Shown: one piece after another, positions 1-5,943 of the stretch
How the letters are laid out: the number at the start of each line of letters is the position of its first letter
How positions within the stretch are numbered: position 1 is the stretch's first letter
NCBI GenBank assembly: GCA_041641375.1
Contig: JBEPYM010000175.1
Coordinates: 1-6,805, forward strand
Source: Paenibacillus_AK sp041641375
GTDB lineage: Bacteria > Bacillota > Bacilli > Paenibacillales > YIM-B00363
DNA: 6,805 nucleotides
Direction of reading: 5' to 3'
Notes under the pieces: model-generated
Database searches by the model: none
The model's input: only the letters and a program-made list of their open reading frames with translations
What the model was told of the DNA's origin: nothing
Position numbers and translations under genes: made by a program

Positions 1-110
1 CGAGTGGTGCGAGTGGTGCGAGTGGTGCGAGTGGTGCGAGTGGTGCGAGTGGTGCGAGTGGTGCGAGTGGTGCGAGTGGTGCGAGTGGTGCGAGTGGTGC
101 GAGTGGTGCG
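1..110. repeat. 9-bp tandem repeat array, 12 perfect copies, open at window edge
   Basis: The unit CGAGTGGTG (CACCACTCG on the other strand) is repeated head to tail twelve times without a single mismatch from position 1 to 108, followed by two more matching bases. The array runs off the left edge, so twelve is a minimum. The unit is a multiple of three and has no stop codon in any of the six frames; on the plus strand it would encode repeated Ser-Gly-Ala, Arg-Val-Val or Glu-Trp-Cys, and on the minus strand His-His-Ser, Thr-Thr-Arg or Pro-Leu-Ala. The plus strand is strongly G-biased (5 of 9 bases). The array lies beyond the ftsZ terminator, in what looks like the intergenic region downstream of the cluster. 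Perfect copies suggest recent expansion by slippage or active homogenisation. It could instead be the repetitive end of a plus-strand gene whose body lies outside the window. No CRISPR-like spacers are present. Confidence 0.97.
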
Positions 111-135
111 CATATCGCACAAATCGCGCGTACAT

Positions 136-165
136 AAAAACACCGAGTGACGATGTCACTCGGTG
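136..165 (-). terminator. Rho-independent terminator of ftsZ
   Basis: On the minus strand, 9 nt after the ftsZ stop codon, there is a perfect 11-bp stem (arms 155-165 and 141-151, sequence CACCGAGTGAC and its complement) closed by a 3-nt loop. It is followed directly by TTTTT (plus-strand AAAAA at 136-140). This is a classic intrinsic terminator and should end the cluster transcript. The plus-strand side has no T-run after the hairpin, so it is expected to work in one direction only. Confidence 0.9.
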
Positions 166-174
166 CAATACGTG

Positions 175-1302
175 TTACTTGTCTGTAAATTTGTTGCGGT
201 TGCGCAGGAACGTTGGAATGTCGAGCTGATCCGCGGACGGCTGGTTGCCGAACGGACGAAGATTCGACAATCTTGGATCGGCTGTGCTTCCGCCGGCTGT
301 GCCGGTTTCCGGCTTCGTGCCCGGTCGACGTGCCGCGTTGGAGCTTGGCTTGTAATCGAAGCCAGTTGCAATGACGGTCACCTTGATCTCGTCCTTCAAA
401 TCCTCGTCGATAATTGCACCGAAGATCATGTTTACTTCCGGATCGGCTGCCGAAATGACGATATCAGCTGCTTCATTCACTTCGTACAGGCTCAAGTTGA
501 CGCCGCCCGTAATATTCATAATTACGCCGCGAGCGCCGTCGATGGAAGTCTCGAGCAGTGGGCTCTGAATGGCCTTCCGCGCCGCTTCTGCCGCACGGTT
601 CTCACCAGTGCCGATCCCGATCCCCATCAATGCGGAGCCCCGCTCCGTCATAATGGTTTTCACATCGGCAAAGTCAAGGTTAATGAGTCCAGGTACGGCA
701 ATCAGGTCGGAGATGCCGCTTACGCCTTGACGCAGCACATTATCCGCTTCGCGGAATGCTTCCAGCATCGGCGTCTTCTTGTCGACAATCTCAAGCAGCC
801 TGTCGTTCGGAATAATGATGAGCGTGTCCACCTTCTCCTTGAGCGCCGCAATGCCCGCCTCAGCCTGAAGCTGGCGCTTGCGCCCCTCGAAGGTAAACGG
901 TCTCGTTACAACACCAACAGTCAGTGCGCCGCATTCGCGTGCGATCTCGGCAATAACTGGAGCCGCACCGGTGCCGGTGCCGCCGCCCATACCGGCCGTC
1001 ACGAATACCATGTCCGCACCGCGCAGAGCGTTTACAATCTGTTCCTTCGATTCTTCAGCTGCCTTCTTGCCTACTTCCGGATTTGCGCCAGCTCCGAGAC
1101 CGCGTGTCAGCTTATCCCCGATTTGCAGCTTGGCTTCGGATTTCGCAAGGTGGAGCGCCTGCGCATCCGTATTTACCGTAATAAATTCCACGCCCTTGAC
1201 ACCGTTCTCTATCATGCGGTTCACCGCATTGCTGCCGCCGCCGCCAACCCCGATTACCTTGATTTGCGCCAATTGGTCCATATCTAAGTCAAACTCGAAC
1301 AT
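175..1302 (-). CDS. ftsZ: Cell division GTPase FtsZ
   Basis: FtsZ is the bacterial tubulin homologue. It binds GTP, polymerises into protofilaments at midcell and recruits the divisome. The 375-residue length is normal for Firmicutes. Visible landmarks are the N-terminal nucleotide-binding segment VIGVGGGGSN (16-25), the tubulin signature GGGTGTG (106-112), the T7 synergy loop NLDFADV (208-214) with the two catalytic acidic residues D210 and D213 that complete the neighbouring subunit's GTPase site, a short low-complexity linker (about 318-358), and the C-terminal peptide DIPTFLRNRNK (361-371) that binds FtsA and other membrane tethers. The ATG start is preceded by GAGGAGG about 12 nt upstream, a slightly long spacing, and FtsZ family N-termini fit this start. 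It lies 25 bp after ftsA, so the two are almost certainly co-transcribed, and a strong terminator follows. No key residue is missing. Confidence 0.99.
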   Translation of the reverse strand: MFEFDLDMDQLAQIKVIGVGGGGSNAVNRMIENGVKGVEFITVNTDAQALHLAKSEAKLQIGDKLTRGLGAGANPEVGKKAAEESKEQIVNALRGADMVFVTAGMGGGTGTGAAPVIAEIARECGALTVGVVTRPFTFEGRKRQLQAEAGIAALKEKVDTLIIIPNDRLLEIVDKKTPMLEAFREADNVLRQGVSGISDLIAVPGLINLDFADVKTIMTERGSALMGIGIGTGENRAAEAARKAIQSPLLETSIDGARGVIMNITGGVNLSLYEVNEAADIVISAADPEVNMIFGAIIDEDLKDEIKVTVIATGFDYKPSSNAARRPGTKPETGTAGGSTADPRLSNLRPFGNQPSADQLDIPTFLRNRNKFTDK

Positions 1303-1327
1303 ATTCTCTTATTTCCTCCTCATCGGC

Positions 1328-2566
1328 TTAAATGAACTCGCTTAGCCATGTCTTGAAGCGCTCGAACAAGCTGGGGCGATTGGCAGAAGCTTTCTTCGCA
1401 TTCGTTTTCTTGGCAAAGCCGGCTGTCGGCTTGGGCCCTCTTGCATGCTTCGTCACATATTGAATTATGCCGACTCCGCTCGTGTAGGACGGATCCCGAA
1501 CGCCGATGTAGTCCGGAACCGCGATGCGTACGGAGGTATTCAGCTCAGCCTGGGCAACCGCCAGCATCCCCGGCATCAGCACCGTGCCGCCGGTCAACAC
1601 ATAACCGCCCGGCACCTCCAGATAGCCAAGGCGTACGACCTCCGCGTGGATCATCTGAAAAATCTCCTGAACACGCGGCTCAATCACGTTCGCCAGATCA
1701 ATCTGGGAAAATTCCTTTTCTACATTACTGCCAATCCGAGTCACCTTAAATACTTGATCCGCTGCCGCATCGGCCGCAATCGCACAACCGAACTTGAGCT
1801 TGATTTTCTCAGCGATTTCCGTCGTCGTACGCAGCCCGATCGAAATATCGTTCGTAATAAATTCCCCGCCAATCGGAAGTGTTGATGTCGCCATCATATG
1901 ACCGTTCTCAAAAATCGAGAGTGTAGTTGCTCCAGCTCCGATATCCACCAGAACCGTACCGATTGATTTCTCATCCTTGGATAACGCAAGTATACCGGAT
2001 GCGAGGGACATCAGCACGAGTCCGCTCGCCTTCACGCCCGCCTTGTCAACGCAGCGGAGCAGGTTATGTATTGCCGTCTTGGCTCCGGTTACAATGGTCG
2101 CTTCGACCTCGAGCCGTACTCCAATCATTCCTCGAGGATCGTGAATGTCCTCCAGGCCGTCGACAATATACTGCTTCGGTACAACCGCAACGATCTCCCG
2201 TTCGGGCGGAAGCGCAACAACCTTCGCCGCCTGCAGAACCCGCTCGATATCCTCTTCGCCGATCTCGCGGTCCTCATTGGACACCGCAACGACGCCGTGG
2301 CTGGATTGAAGCTGAATATGGTTGCCCGAAATACCTACATATACTTCCGATATTTGAATACCGACCATACGTTCCGCTGTTTCGATAGCATTGCGGATCG
2401 ATTGCACCGTCTGGTCGATATCGACGATTGCGCCTTTGCGGATTCCTTCTGAATCGGACGAGCCTACGCCAATAATATTGATGGAGCCACCTGTAAATTC
2501 TCCGATGATGGCGCGAACTTTGGACGTTCCGATGTCCAAACTGACGATGATGTCATTGCCGGCCAA
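1328..2566 (-). CDS. ftsA: Cell division protein FtsA, membrane anchor of FtsZ (TTG start)
   Basis: FtsA is an actin-like ATP-binding protein that lies on the inner face of the membrane, binds the FtsZ C-terminal peptide and recruits later division proteins. With the TTG start the protein has 412 residues. Visible features are the phosphate-1 motif DIGTSK (11-16), the FtsA-specific 1C/SHS2 insertion (about 82-160), the phosphate-2 motif VDIGAGATTLS (207-217), the adenosine motif LTGGTVLMPG (324-333), a Lys/Ala-rich linker (about 375-395), and a C-terminal amphipathic helix PSLFERFKTWLSEFI (398-412) that serves as the membrane-targeting sequence. The TTG start is chosen because AGGAGG sits 8 nt upstream and the resulting N-terminus (MAGNDIIVSLDIGTS) matches the family. 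An in-frame ATG at 2606-2608 would add 14 residues but has no ribosome binding site. The gene follows a 221-bp AT-rich gap, which suggests its own promoter, and precedes ftsZ by 25 bp. Confidence 0.97.
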   Translation of the reverse strand: MAGNDIIVSLDIGTSKVRAIIGEFTGGSINIIGVGSSDSEGIRKGAIVDIDQTVQSIRNAIETAERMVGIQISEVYVGISGNHIQLQSSHGVVAVSNEDREIGEEDIERVLQAAKVVALPPEREIVAVVPKQYIVDGLEDIHDPRGMIGVRLEVEATIVTGAKTAIHNLLRCVDKAGVKASGLVLMSLASGILALSKDEKSIGTVLVDIGAGATTLSIFENGHMMATSTLPIGGEFITNDISIGLRTTTEIAEKIKLKFGCAIAADAAADQVFKVTRIGSNVEKEFSQIDLANVIEPRVQEIFQMIHAEVVRLGYLEVPGGYVLTGGTVLMPGMLAVAQAELNTSVRIAVPDYIGVRDPSYTSGVGIIQYVTKHARGPKPTAGFAKKTNAKKASANRPSLFERFKTWLSEFI

Positions 2567-2574
2567 TCCTGGCA

Positions 2575-2580
2575 CCTCCT
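2575..2580 (-). promoter_or_regulatory. Ribosome binding site that fixes the ftsA TTG start
   Basis: A perfect AGGAGG lies 8 nt before the TTG at 2564-2566. It lies downstream of the alternative in-frame ATG (2606-2608), which has no Shine-Dalgarno sequence of its own. This is the main reason for preferring the shorter 412-residue FtsA. Confidence 0.8.
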
Positions 2581-2591
2581 GAGTATGTTCG

Positions 2592-2610
2592 CCATGCATG
2601 AGCTGCATGG
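2592..2610 (-). other. Hairpin in the ftsA leader
   Basis: The inverted repeat CCATGCA / TGCATGG forms a perfect 7-bp stem with a 5-nt loop. It sits 11 nt upstream of the ftsA ribosome binding site and buries the upstream in-frame ATG within one arm. In the mRNA this would hinder initiation at that ATG and could modulate access to the real site. No T-run follows, so it is not a terminator. It could be a chance structure. Confidence 0.45.
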
Positions 2611-2671
2611 ATTAACAGCATCTGTAACTTATTCAACACTTGCATCGCTTTCCCTTTTTTTCGTCTAAAAA

Positions 2672-2700
2672 AATTTAACAAACTTAAAAATCAGGCTCAA
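2672..2700 (-). promoter_or_regulatory. Candidate SigA promoter for ftsAZ (proximal)
   Basis: On the minus strand TTGAGC (2695-2700; 4 of 6 matches to TTGACA) is followed after exactly 17 bp by TAAATT (2672-2677; 4 of 6 to TATAAT). It lies within the AT-rich divIB-ftsA gap, roughly 100 bp before the ftsA start. In B. subtilis ftsA and ftsZ are known to have several promoters just upstream of ftsA, so a promoter here is expected. AT-rich DNA produces chance matches easily, and this hit is weak. Confidence 0.3.
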
Positions 2701-2728
2701 CAAACATCAAGGCCAAGCAATACAATAA

Positions 2729-2757
2729 ATTCTAGCATTTTTTTACTCTATTGAGTA
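2729..2757 (-). promoter_or_regulatory. Candidate extended -10 promoter for ftsAZ (distal)
   Basis: The minus strand carries TGCTAGAAT (2729-2737), an extended -10 element (TGn plus TAGAAT, 5 of 6 to TATAAT). The hexamer 17 bp upstream, TACTCA (2752-2757), is a poor -35 with 3 of 6 matches, which extended -10 promoters can tolerate. It lies about 30 bp after the divIB stop codon, would give a leader of about 150 nt, and sits next to a run of seven A residues. The same bases contain GAATT, part of a SigH-type -10, but I see no convincing SigH -35. Confidence 0.35.
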
Positions 2758-2787
2758 GTATCTTTTCAAAGTCTTTCATTTCCTTAT

Positions 2788-3540
2788 TCAGGAATCGAGC
2801 GGCTGGCTGTAATCCATCTCCAGCATGATGATTCTTCGCGGCCCCGGCATGCTCCCGGACTTCAGCTCATATATATAATCCTGGAGGTACTGCACCTTCT
2901 TAGGGAAATTCGCAATCGTCGTGATCACCTCATGCCTCGAGCGCGTATACATCTTGATTCGGTCCGGGTAGGAAACAGTCGCATCCGGTCTGATTTCCGA
3001 AATATCGGCAATCAGCGTCGGGGTCAGATGTCCCAGGATGCTGCACAGCTTCGCAAGCTGCTTCATAGAAGCTTCGGACTGATCCCAGCCGGCCAACACC
3101 GGCTTGTCCACCACACGACCGAGCGGCATCGGAACTGTAACGCCATTGCTGAGGATAATGAAAAATTCGCCATTGGGCTTCAGCTGGAAAGCAACCTCCC
3201 GCGATTCCTCCACAACGATGTTGACGATGCCCGGGAACGTCTTGCGTACTTGAACGCTCTCTGCGATATCCAGCTGCTGAACGCGGGCAGCAAGCGTTTT
3301 CTCGGTCACTCCAAAGAAATGATCGCCTTCCGCAATTCCCGCTGATTGCCGAACCTGCTCCTCGGATAGCCAATGAAGACCTTGAATTCGAATTTCTGAA
3401 ATCTTGCTGACCGAGGACTGAAAGAACAGGACGGACAAGAGCATCACAAAAAAGAAAAGCAGCAAATAAAGCAGTTTGTGACTGCTGCGTTTCTTCCTGC
3501 CGCTCTTCGGAAGCGGTGGGATGGACTCCATCTCCGGCAT
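2788..3540 (-). CDS. divIB: Cell division protein DivIB/FtsQ
   Basis: DivIB (FtsQ in Gram-negatives) is a bitopic membrane protein of the divisome. Its extracellular part works with DivIC and FtsL to control septal peptidoglycan synthesis. The 250-residue product shows a basic cytoplasmic N-terminus (RKKRSSHK, 15-22), one transmembrane helix (about 23-41), a POTRA domain beginning VSKISEIRIQG (44-54) and ending near NIVVEES (107-113), and a beta domain to about residue 226 with PKKVQYLQDYI near its end. A short C-terminal tail follows. The order and length fit the family. The ATG start has a strong ribosome binding site (AAGGAGGAG, 3545-3553) about 6 nt upstream. The gene is separated from murA by 121 bp holding a probable terminator, and from ftsA by 221 bp. 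I see no clear promoter immediately upstream, so it is presumably expressed by read-through or from an unrecognised promoter. Confidence 0.95.
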   Translation of the reverse strand: MPEMESIPPLPKSGRKKRSSHKLLYLLLFFFVMLLSVLFFQSSVSKISEIRIQGLHWLSEEQVRQSAGIAEGDHFFGVTEKTLAARVQQLDIAESVQVRKTFPGIVNIVVEESREVAFQLKPNGEFFIILSNGVTVPMPLGRVVDKPVLAGWDQSEASMKQLAKLCSILGHLTPTLIADISEIRPDATVSYPDRIKMYTRSRHEVITTIANFPKKVQYLQDYIYELKSGSMPGPRRIIMLEMDYSQPLDS

Positions 3541-3597
3541 TATACTCCTCCTTCCATACCATACGAACCATGCTAAACCGAGTAGCCCTATACATGG

Positions 3598-3649
3598 AAA
3601 AACGCCTACGACTCCCTTCCTTCAGCAATCAGAAAGGGAATCTTCGGCG
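3598..3649 (-). terminator. Probable intrinsic terminator between murA and divIB
   Basis: Starting 12 nt after the murA stop codon, the minus strand forms a long hairpin. The arms 3631-3649 and 3603-3621 align over 19 positions with 17 pairs (two of them G-U) and two internal purine mismatches, closed by a 9-nt loop. The base is a CGCC/GGCG clamp, followed at once by TTTTT (plus-strand AAAAA at 3598-3602). The geometry is that of a Rho-independent terminator, probably partial because of the mismatches. It would divide the precursor-synthesis genes (murG, murB, murA) from the divisome genes (divIB, ftsA, ftsZ). Confidence 0.7.
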
Positions 3650-3661
3650 AATGTAATCCGC

Positions 3662-4957
3662 TCAATCCATCAATACAATCCTTGCCGACTTGCTCTTCGG
3701 CACGGGAGACAGTCTTTCGATGGAACCGCCGAGATGCTGGAACATGCGCTCGATGCGGTCATAACCTCGATCGATATGATGCACCTGTTCGATTACCGTC
3801 GTCCCGGTTGCGGCCAATCCCGCAATCACGAGTGCGGCGCCTGCGCGCAGGTCGGTAGCTTCAACGGTCGCGCCATATAGTCGCGGTACTCCGCGGATGA
3901 AAGCCGAGCACAAGTCAACGCGGATATCCGCCCCCATACGGCACAGCTCGTCGACATGCTTGAAACGTCCGTCAAAGATCGTTTCCTTCATCACGCTTAC
4001 GCCATCCGCCAAAGTCAGCAGCACCATAATTTGAGCCTGCATATCAGTCGGGAAGGCAGGATAAGGCGCCGTGACGATACGTTCCACAGCCTTCGGTCGA
4101 GAGGTGTAACCTACCTGTATTATATCATTGTCGTAGGTAATGTGAACACCCATCCTGCGGAGCACGTGAATAACGGAAGTCAAGTGGGCCGGGTTGACAT
4201 CCTCCAGCGTGACGCTGCCTTTGGTCACTGCTGCCGCAACCATCACTGTGCCTGCAACGATTCGATCGGGAATGATGCGATACGGTTCAGGGCGCAGCTC
4301 CTTGACTCCCTTGATCGTAATCGTATCGGTGCCAGCGCCGATAATGCTCGCTCCCATCGCATTCAGGAAATTTTGCAAATCCTGAATTTCCGGTTCCCTG
4401 GCAGCATTGGTCAGCGTCGTAGTCCCTTCGGCAGTAGCGGCCGCCATCATCAGGTTTTCCGTCGCGCCGACGCTTGGGAAGTCGAGGTGAATATCCGTTC
4501 CGAAGAGCTGCTCCGCCCTGCACAGGATCCGATCGTCCAGCTCTTCGACGACGGCGCCGAGCGCCTTCAGCCCGTTCAAGTGCAGGTCGATTTTCCGTTC
4601 ACCGATTGCGCAGCCGCCAGGCTGATAAATACACACCTCGCCAAAACGGGCAAGCAGCGGCCCCATCAAGAAAATCGATGAACGCATCTGACGCATCAGC
4701 TCTTCAGGGATATGAGAGGAATGAATGGCCGACGTATCGAGCAAAATTCGTTCGCCCCGCTGCTCAGCCCGGCAGCCGAGCTCAGACAGGATGCGCAGCA
4801 TCGTGTCGATGTCTTTCAGCTCCGGTACGTTGTCAATGCTGTGAATGCCGGATGCCATAACACTTGCGGCCAAAATAGGCAAAGCCGCATTCTTGGCGCC
4901 TTGGATTCGGATTGTGCCCGTCAGCGGCTTGCCGCCGTCGATAAGCAATTTGTCCAA
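3662..4957 (-). CDS. murA: UDP-N-acetylglucosamine 1-carboxyvinyltransferase MurA (TTG start)
   Basis: MurA transfers enolpyruvate from phosphoenolpyruvate to UDP-GlcNAc, the first committed cytoplasmic step of peptidoglycan synthesis. The 431-residue product keeps the family's key residues at nearly E. coli numbering: K22-N23 in GAKNAALP, the catalytic loop PGGCAIGER (113-121) with Cys116, the PSVGATENL segment (161-169), Asp305 in FPTDMQAQ, Arg371 in DLRAGAAL and Arg397 in HHIDRGYDRIE. Cysteine rather than aspartate in the loop predicts a fosfomycin-sensitive enzyme. The start is TTG: it has GGAGG 7 nt upstream, gives the family-like N-terminus MDKLLIDGGK, and the murB stop codon lies in the same frame only 15 bp before it, leaving no ATG or GTG alternative. 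Many Firmicutes carry two MurA paralogues (MurAA and MurAB/MurZ); which one this is cannot be settled here. It lies tightly behind murB and before a probable terminator. Confidence 0.98.
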   Translation of the reverse strand: MDKLLIDGGKPLTGTIRIQGAKNAALPILAASVMASGIHSIDNVPELKDIDTMLRILSELGCRAEQRGERILLDTSAIHSSHIPEELMRQMRSSIFLMGPLLARFGEVCIYQPGGCAIGERKIDLHLNGLKALGAVVEELDDRILCRAEQLFGTDIHLDFPSVGATENLMMAAATAEGTTTLTNAAREPEIQDLQNFLNAMGASIIGAGTDTITIKGVKELRPEPYRIIPDRIVAGTVMVAAAVTKGSVTLEDVNPAHLTSVIHVLRRMGVHITYDNDIIQVGYTSRPKAVERIVTAPYPAFPTDMQAQIMVLLTLADGVSVMKETIFDGRFKHVDELCRMGADIRVDLCSAFIRGVPRLYGATVEATDLRAGAALVIAGLAATGTTVIEQVHHIDRGYDRIERMFQHLGGSIERLSPVPKSKSARIVLMD

Positions 4958-4964
4958 TGTCCCA

Positions 4965-4969
4965 CCTCC
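4965..4969 (-). promoter_or_regulatory. Ribosome binding site that fixes the murA TTG start
   Basis: GGAGG (within GGAGGTG) sits 7 nt before the TTG at 4955-4957, inside the 15-bp murB-murA gap. Together with the in-frame murB stop codon just upstream it leaves TTG as the only sensible murA start. The closeness suggests translational coupling to murB. Confidence 0.85.
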
Positions 4970-4972
4970 GAA

Positions 4973-5878
4973 TTAGCGCTCGCCCACCTCCAGAACCTCC
5001 GGATGAAGATGCACGCCGTATTTCTCGTGCACGGTCCGTTGAATCAGGCTGATGAGAGCGAGCACGTCTTCGGCTGTCGCCTGCTCGACATTGATAATGA
5101 AATTGGCATGCTGCGTCGAAATTTCCGCACCGCCGACTCGTGTACCCTTGAGTCCTGCGTCTTCAATCAGCTTGGCGGCGAATTGTCCTTCCGGATTGCG
5201 GAACACGCTGCCCGCACAAGCCAGCTGCAGGGGCTGCGTCTTCAGCCGCCGATCCTTGTAAGCCGCCATCGCGGCCGCAATTTCTCGGCGGTCGCCGTAA
5301 GCCAGACTGAAGGTTGCCTCCGTCACGATCGCTTTCATCTCGTGAAGAATGGAGTAACGGTATGCAAAGCGGAAATCCGTAGCCTCGTATCGGACCAATT
5401 CACCCGTTTCGAGCATCAGCTCAGCCGACTTGAGTATTCGCGACACATCAGACCCATGCGCCCCCGCATTCATGTAGACGGCTCCGCCCACCGTTCCCGG
5501 AATTCCACCCGCCCATTCCAGCCCGGTAAGCCCCTCTTTGCCGGCCCTCACAGACAGTGTAATGAACGAATAAGCGCCCCCCGCATGCACGTCGGTTCCT
5601 TCGAACCGCAGCTGCTCCAAACCTTCGCCCAGCTTGATCATGACGCCCCGATAGCCCTTGTCGGAAGCGAGCATGTTCGAGCCGCGGCCGATTACCTTCC
5701 ACGGTACGCCGAGCCCATGAAGAATCCGGACCGTTGTCTGAAGCTCTTGCTTGTTGCTTGGTACGACCAAAATATCGGCGGGACCGCCGATTTTCCAGGT
5801 CGTGTAGCCGGCGATCGGTTCGCTTACCAGAATGCTGCCGACATTAGCGCGGGAAAGCTCGGTTACGATATGCTGCAT
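4973..5878 (-). CDS. murB: UDP-N-acetylmuramate dehydrogenase MurB
   Basis: MurB is an FAD-dependent cytoplasmic reductase that uses NADPH to reduce the enolpyruvyl group made by MurA, giving UDP-MurNAc. The 301-residue product has the FAD-binding segments TTWKIGGPAD (26-35), GRGSNML (64-70) and GIPGTVGGAVYMNAGA (125-140), a short YRYS segment (173-176), the catalytic-serine motif CAGSVFRNP (221-229, Ser224) and the C-terminal LHPEVLEVG (291-299) with the likely catalytic Glu294. The length and motifs suit a type II MurB of Firmicutes. The ATG at 5876-5878 is chosen because AGGAGG (5886-5891) lies 7 nt upstream and the N-terminus fits the family. The reading frame stays open for 48 more codons up to an ATG at 6020-6022, just after the murG stop, but those residues do not resemble MurB. 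Its product's partner enzyme, MurA, is encoded 15 bp downstream. Confidence 0.97.
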   Translation of the reverse strand: MQHIVTELSRANVGSILVSEPIAGYTTWKIGGPADILVVPSNKQELQTTVRILHGLGVPWKVIGRGSNMLASDKGYRGVMIKLGEGLEQLRFEGTDVHAGGAYSFITLSVRAGKEGLTGLEWAGGIPGTVGGAVYMNAGAHGSDVSRILKSAELMLETGELVRYEATDFRFAYRYSILHEMKAIVTEATFSLAYGDRREIAAAMAAYKDRRLKTQPLQLACAGSVFRNPEGQFAAKLIEDAGLKGTRVGGAEISTQHANFIINVEQATAEDVLALISLIQRTVHEKYGVHLHPEVLEVGER

Positions 5879-5885
5879 GGCGAAA

Positions 5886-5891
5886 CCTCCT
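5886..5891 (-). promoter_or_regulatory. Ribosome binding site that fixes the murB start
   Basis: A perfect AGGAGG lies 7 nt before the ATG at 5876-5878. It supports the 301-residue MurB over the 349-residue form starting at 6022, which has only a weak purine-rich stretch before it. Confidence 0.85.
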
Positions 5892-5929
5892 AACATAACT
5901 CGAGGGAAATATGGGTATTTGCCACGGTT

Positions 5930-5943
5930 ATACGATATCGTAT
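5930..5943. promoter_or_regulatory. 14-bp perfect palindrome upstream of murB
   Basis: ATACGATATCGTAT is a perfect 14-bp dyad about 50 bp before the murB start, in the 145-bp murG-murB gap. It has no loop and no T-run, so it looks more like a site for a dimeric DNA-binding protein than an RNA terminator. No regulator is identified, and I did not notice a second copy in the window. Confidence 0.4.

Noticed and set aside
1..110. Reading the 9-bp array as a CRISPR array
   Set aside because: Units are contiguous with no spacers and are far too short; no cas genes are present.
163..1287. A 374-residue open frame on the plus strand, antisense to almost all of ftsZ
   Set aside because: It is a shadow of the ftsZ codon pattern: no recognisable protein features, no ribosome binding site, and it starts inside the terminator arm. 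FtsZ on the other strand is unmistakable.
2655..2673. T7-N5-A7 dyad in the ftsA upstream region as a terminator
   Set aside because: The stem would be all A-T pairs without a GC clamp. It is more likely just AT-rich upstream DNA.
2745..2759. Small hairpin TACTC-AATA-GAGTA after divIB as a divIB terminator
   Set aside because: Only five base pairs, and on the coding strand it is followed by A residues rather than T.
2761..2800. AGGAAAT just after the divIB stop as a SigH -35
   Set aside because: No GAATT-type -10 lies at the required spacing; the nearest GAATT is far too distant.
2930..3628. A 232-residue minus-strand frame overlapping divIB
   Set aside because: It is the alternative frame of divIB, without domains, and begins inside the murA-divIB terminator hairpin.
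4712..5893. A 393-residue plus-strand open frame across murA and murB
   Set aside because: It spans two clear genes on the other strand and the gap between them; composition is Arg, His and Gln rich as expected of an antisense shadow.
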